From: Druceiella hillmani
Taxonomy: Eukaryota > Arthropoda > Insecta > Lepidoptera > Hepialidae
Length of the DNA: 64,000 nucleotides
Reading direction: 5' to 3'
Assembly (NCBI GenBank): GCA_039881145.1
Contig: JAYKKI010000009.1
Coordinates: forward strand, 14,372,501 to 14,436,500
Within the stretch, counting starts at the first letter, position 1. Each line of letters opens with the position of its first letter. Below the pieces are notes generated by a model. That model saw only the letters and a program-made list of their open reading frames with translations, was not told the DNA's origin and did no database searches. The translations under genes and the position numbers were made by a program. Shown one piece after another: positions 60,593-64,000 of the stretch.

Positions 60593-61000
60593 TTATATTT
60601 ATCTACTGTATAATAGAAGTGAGAAAATATAATTAAATTAAATTTAAACCAGTCGTTTATTTCCAATCAGTTTACAGGTAATCTGAATGTAAAAATATAA
60701 TCTTATTTTCTGAAATAAAGAAAACTTAGAATAAATATGTACTGAGAAGTTTCAAATAAACGACAACCGTTTACCGTTTAAATCATATTTGCTACTAGAT
60801 AGATATTAGAAATATGTTGTTTTTTATGTGAGAATCAATAAAAAAAATTACATCTGTCCTAAATTTTCGTTTTGAACTTTCAGCTATTTTTATTTATAAT
60901 TTTTATTTTGTTTAAAACATTTTTTTAAACCAAAATATATTTGCGGTAAAGTCTCAAATTTGCATAAAATATACGTATATTATTATCAACAATATTAGGT
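60593..61000. other. AT-rich sequence
   Basis: Nothing recognised. Confidence 0.4.
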
Positions 61001-61001
61001 T

Positions 61002-61238
61002 TTATTGTTGTGAAACCAGATCTAACCACCACAAACCATTTTTTTCTAAATCCACTATAACGCATAATCCACATTCGCACACTGCGCCATTTATCTTGCT
61101 GCAAATGGTACGAGCTACGTTACGTTTGCCATAACAGTAGTTCATTACAAGGCAACGAGTGCAGTCTCGTCTATCAGTTGCTGCCCGGAGAAGCCGCGTA
61201 GCGCGCAATGTATTGATTGTACATGTGAGGTAATGCAT
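61002..61238 (-). CDS. Possible terminal exon of a cysteine-rich peptide
   Basis: On the minus strand, after an acceptor-like CAACTGATAG (about 61175), the frame reads RDCTRCLVMNYCYGKRNVA, then TICSKINGAVCECGLCVIVD and ends WWLDLVSQQ with TAA at 61002. Seven Cys fall in 31 residues (C-x2-C-x5-C-x10-C-x6-C-x-C-x2-C), a spacing that suggests disulfides or metal binding. GC content is well above the flanks. No signal peptide is in view, which would have to come from an upstream exon. Chance is possible; I do not assign a family. Confidence 0.3.
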   Translation of the reverse strand: MHYLTCTINTLRATRLLRAATDRRDCTRCLVMNYCYGKRNVARTICSKINGAVCECGLCVIVDLEKNGLWWLDLVSQQ

Positions 61239-61239
61239 A

Positions 61240-62990
61240 TAGTTGTGTTCTTAATCGCGCCTTCTTCATTGCAATGGGTTGTATTCACATATGTATATTA
61301 AATTTTAAAAAAAGGTGATTAAAATAAAGAGAAAAATAATTAGAATTTTTTGTGCAATCATATATATACATAAAGTCTCTGAAGAGTCTAAGCAGAAAAT
61401 TAGGCTATTAATTTTCCAAAATAAGACTATTTTGATACTTCCGATACGAGGATGAACACCCGTAATATCGGAAATAATCTATATACACGTATAAACCAAC
61501 AATACAAAGATTAAGTTGAAATGTTTTAATAGTTTTTGTTACTCATGCTTAACCAATAATTAAGTATTTTGTGCAACACGTGTAAAAATTTTCAATTTTA
61601 ATAACATACAATGTTTTTACTTTGAATTGAAAAAAAATCCATTTTAGTAAACTTTATGTGTTTTTAAATAATATATGTACGAAATCTTAGTACCTTGTTT
61701 CGCAAATCAGATTTGCAATTTTTTTTATTTTTGACATAATATATGTAACATTACTTACTTGAAGGATTATTTACTTTTTAATTAAAATTTGGTTTGTATG
61801 CTTATATTGAGCACATAGGCGTAAAATAAAAAAAGTAAAAACATTGCAATCTAGTTAAAGTGAGATGCCGCTATGTGAATTCGATATAAAGGTTTCGATA
61901 TAAAGATTCGACATAAGAGAGCAAACTGTCACTTTTATGAGCCATTAGAATTGCACTAATTGTCCATTCTAGTGTCTCAAGTTATCCAAGCTTTATCTGT
62001 GTTATTTTCGTCACACGTTTTTGTGATGTTTCCGAATCGATCTATATCTTAACGTGCAATGTATTTTTGTTAATTTTTACAATTTCGCTTTTCAGTCAAC
62101 TATTTCCGCTGTTTTAAATTTTCAAGGGAATTGGCAATTTCACAAAAGGTAGTGGAAGAAATTGTTTCCAACTCTAATGATTAAATGACAATGAGTCCTT
62201 CTTTTTAAATGCTACAAATATTAATGTATACAGAAATAAACTTAACGTAGACAGAAAGAAATTACAATAGACAGAAAATATAGATGTTTAGATTTAAAAA
62301 TAATTAGTAAACACTATTTAAGAGCTTCAAAATGCGCACCAAAGTTTAATGGTACAATTTTTGTTTTATGTTAAGTTATTTTTTGGTACTGGGCTTTTTA
62401 TTATGTACGTGAGGGCCAAAATAAAGATAGTAATGAATTTTTATTTACAAACAATAGTGGGTTAGCAACTTATTTAAGCTAATTTTTAATTGGCGAACAA
62501 CTGTGTATTTTACACTAATTTTGTGTTGTTTGAATGTTTGCGCATAATCTAGGGAAATAAGATCAGTTTTTAGAAGATTGGCAATGAGTAGATTTTCCCA
62601 GCGGCCGCTTGAAGAATTAAAATTTTGCGGATTTTACAGAACTATAAACAATTGACTTTCGGTGTGGAGTGTTTTTCTGTACTTTCCAATATTTTCAACC
62701 ACATGCGTTTTGATTTTGCTCCAAAATTTTACAAATGGATTTCTTCAAGAGGGAGAGGGATGGACATAATATTTTACCTTTTTAAAAAAGAATCAAAGAC
62801 GCATCGACCTTACCAAGACCGAAAAAGTATTTTTTTCCGTGCACGCTTAAGTCGTTAATTTATTGACATGACTTGTTCGAATTGACTCAATATTGCTCAG
62901 AAGTTTACATTTTAAGTTCCGTTCCCCTACTAAATGACTTACAATGTCTTTATTACCCGGAATAACATTTCTTTCATTTTGACGTTGTAT
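61240..62990. other. AT-rich sequence, weak ORF only
   Basis: An ORF at 62625-62858 on plus (FGVECFSVLSNIFNHMRFD) has no supporting signals. Nothing else is recognised. Confidence 0.35.
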
Positions 62991-62998
62991 AATGTTGT

Positions 62999-63190
62999 AT
63001 GGACCTGCCTTCATTTGATTATAAATCGCAAGTTTGGCCGAATAGCCGTGCGAATACGATCACTGAATTAATACTGTCCGGAAATTTAGCTGATCTATTA
63101 AATAGATGGATAAAATATGATCATGATGTCCCCAACTTAAGAACAATTTGCCAATGCCTTTTAAGTTCGTCGTCGGAAGGAAATATATGA
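62999..63190 (+). CDS. Uncertain 63-codon ORF
   Basis: The ATG at 62999 follows an in-frame TAA at 62990. The reading has ANTITELILSGNLADLLNRW and VPNLRTICQCLLSSSSE, with helix-like periodicity and GC above background. No splice or promoter signal is clear. Unknown product. Confidence 0.25.
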   Translation: MDLPSFDYKSQVWPNSRANTITELILSGNLADLLNRWIKYDHDVPNLRTICQCLLSSSSEGNI

Positions 63191-63194
63191 AAAT

Positions 63195-64000
63195 GAAATA
63201 TATAGACTTTTATTTTTACAACTACTACAACGAACAACTACTACAACAACGCAGCAGTAGACGATCTTTGTTTTTTAGTTTTAATTCATAGTATTCAAAA
63301 GCAACCAAAATAGTACATTACATATTTAAGTCACATAAAAACGCTCAGTTTTACAAAACGACGGCGCCATAAATATGCGTTATTAATGATTTGTGATGCA
63401 TTAATTCCGCTACGCGCCGCTAGGGAATCTACTAGTTGCCAAGAGTATAATATATGAGCACAACTTCTCCATATATGCCATGAGTATTTAGCAACTATTT
63501 ATATAATTTTAAATGCGATATATTTCAAAGATTAATGCACAAATCAGAAAACATTCCTTTTTAGTGCACACATTTATGAATACATATACAAACGAACGTG
63601 TATTCATGTATACGCGAGATGAAATACAAATTATATAAACAAATAACATTTTAAAGGCTCTAACAACGGTCTAGAATTCTCGGGCAAAAAAATATTTTTG
63701 CTCTTTATGGAGTATGAGGAAGTGAGGGCTTGAAATTAAATCAGAGACTAACAATTATACACAATATAACTTTTCAAAATTTATTTTCATGTAACAGAAA
63801 TATATCTTTGGAACACAGTTATTATCAGTATTAACTTTTGGCAGAATTAATATTTATAGTAATGTGTTTTGTGTTAGGTAAAAACTAAACCTTTTTCAAA
63901 CACTTGTGTTGAATTAAAAGTAGTTCCAGAGCTGAATACAGGGAAATAAACAATCGTACAATTGTTTCCTCCTTATTTGATATGAAAACTGAGAGAAATA
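63195..64000. other. AT-rich end of window
   Basis: A short ACAACTACTACAACGAACAA-type low-complexity run lies at 63217-63255. No gene is seen. Confidence 0.4.

Overview
The window looks like noncoding, repeat-dominated nuclear DNA from an arthropod, most likely an insect. It is very AT-rich, with long (TA)n tracts, and carries decayed arthropod-type transposons: a DDE transposase with a SWIM finger, a pogo/Tigger-like element, a Jockey/CR1-like LINE with a PHD-like ORF1, and an RTE-like LINE fragment. Intron-type splice signals and AATAAA signals are present. I see no bacterial operons, no recognisable housekeeping gene, no tRNA or rRNA, and no CRISPR. The species cannot be fixed from the sequence alone.

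Positions 1 to about 51,770 form one old, diverged, direct tandem array of large units (M-to-M spacing about 11.7, 16.6, 10.8 and 3.5 kb, then a last unit of about 8 kb and a partial one). Each unit is built from the same ordered landmarks: a short motif M (14 nt between a splice-acceptor-like and a donor-like sequence, also a CAGGTA/TACCTG palindrome at 451, 12199, 28835, with decayed copies at 39587 and 43061), then module A, module B and module C. The modules are 230-450 bp islands, GC-richer than their surroundings. A and B have a CGGCCGGG-like head, a TATA-like box followed by CAATAC and a tail resembling ATTCAATAAAATAAATGT. C shares the middle and tail with A. Several modules are followed by a (TA)n tract. 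Surviving copies: A at 1.7, 29.9 and 43.6 kb; B at 21.0, 35.0 and 40.5 kb; C at 25.4, 36.4 and 41.5 kb, with a degraded C at about 9.5-10.1 kb. Units differ by transposon insertions and deletions, so the history of each can be read by comparing them.

Insertions on the array: the SWIM/DDE element in unit 1 (3.6-6.35 kb); a pogo-like element in unit 2 (21.63-24.91 kb) with a fold-back MITE nested inside; a second MITE at 17.2 kb and a half MITE at 14.9 kb; a ~143-bp minisatellite in opposite orientations at 13.4 and 34 kb; a 136-bp satellite at 8.15 kb; an RTE-like LINE fragment that replaces module A in unit 4; and a Jockey/CR1-like LINE at 45.2-48.66 kb. Several perfect hairpins inside the array look like template-switch (snap-back) scars.

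From about 51.8 kb to the end the sequence is not part of the array. It holds a 79-bp tandem repeat with internal inverted repeats (51.9 kb), a plausible small gene with TATA box, Inr, first exon, 125-bp intron, an 81-codon basic ORF and AATAAA (54.94-55.86 kb), a 1.26-kb DNA transposon with TIRs of about 80 bp and an unrecognised ORF (59.34-60.59 kb), a cysteine-rich candidate exon on the minus strand (61.0-61.2 kb) and a few weaker ORFs. All alignments here were made by eye.
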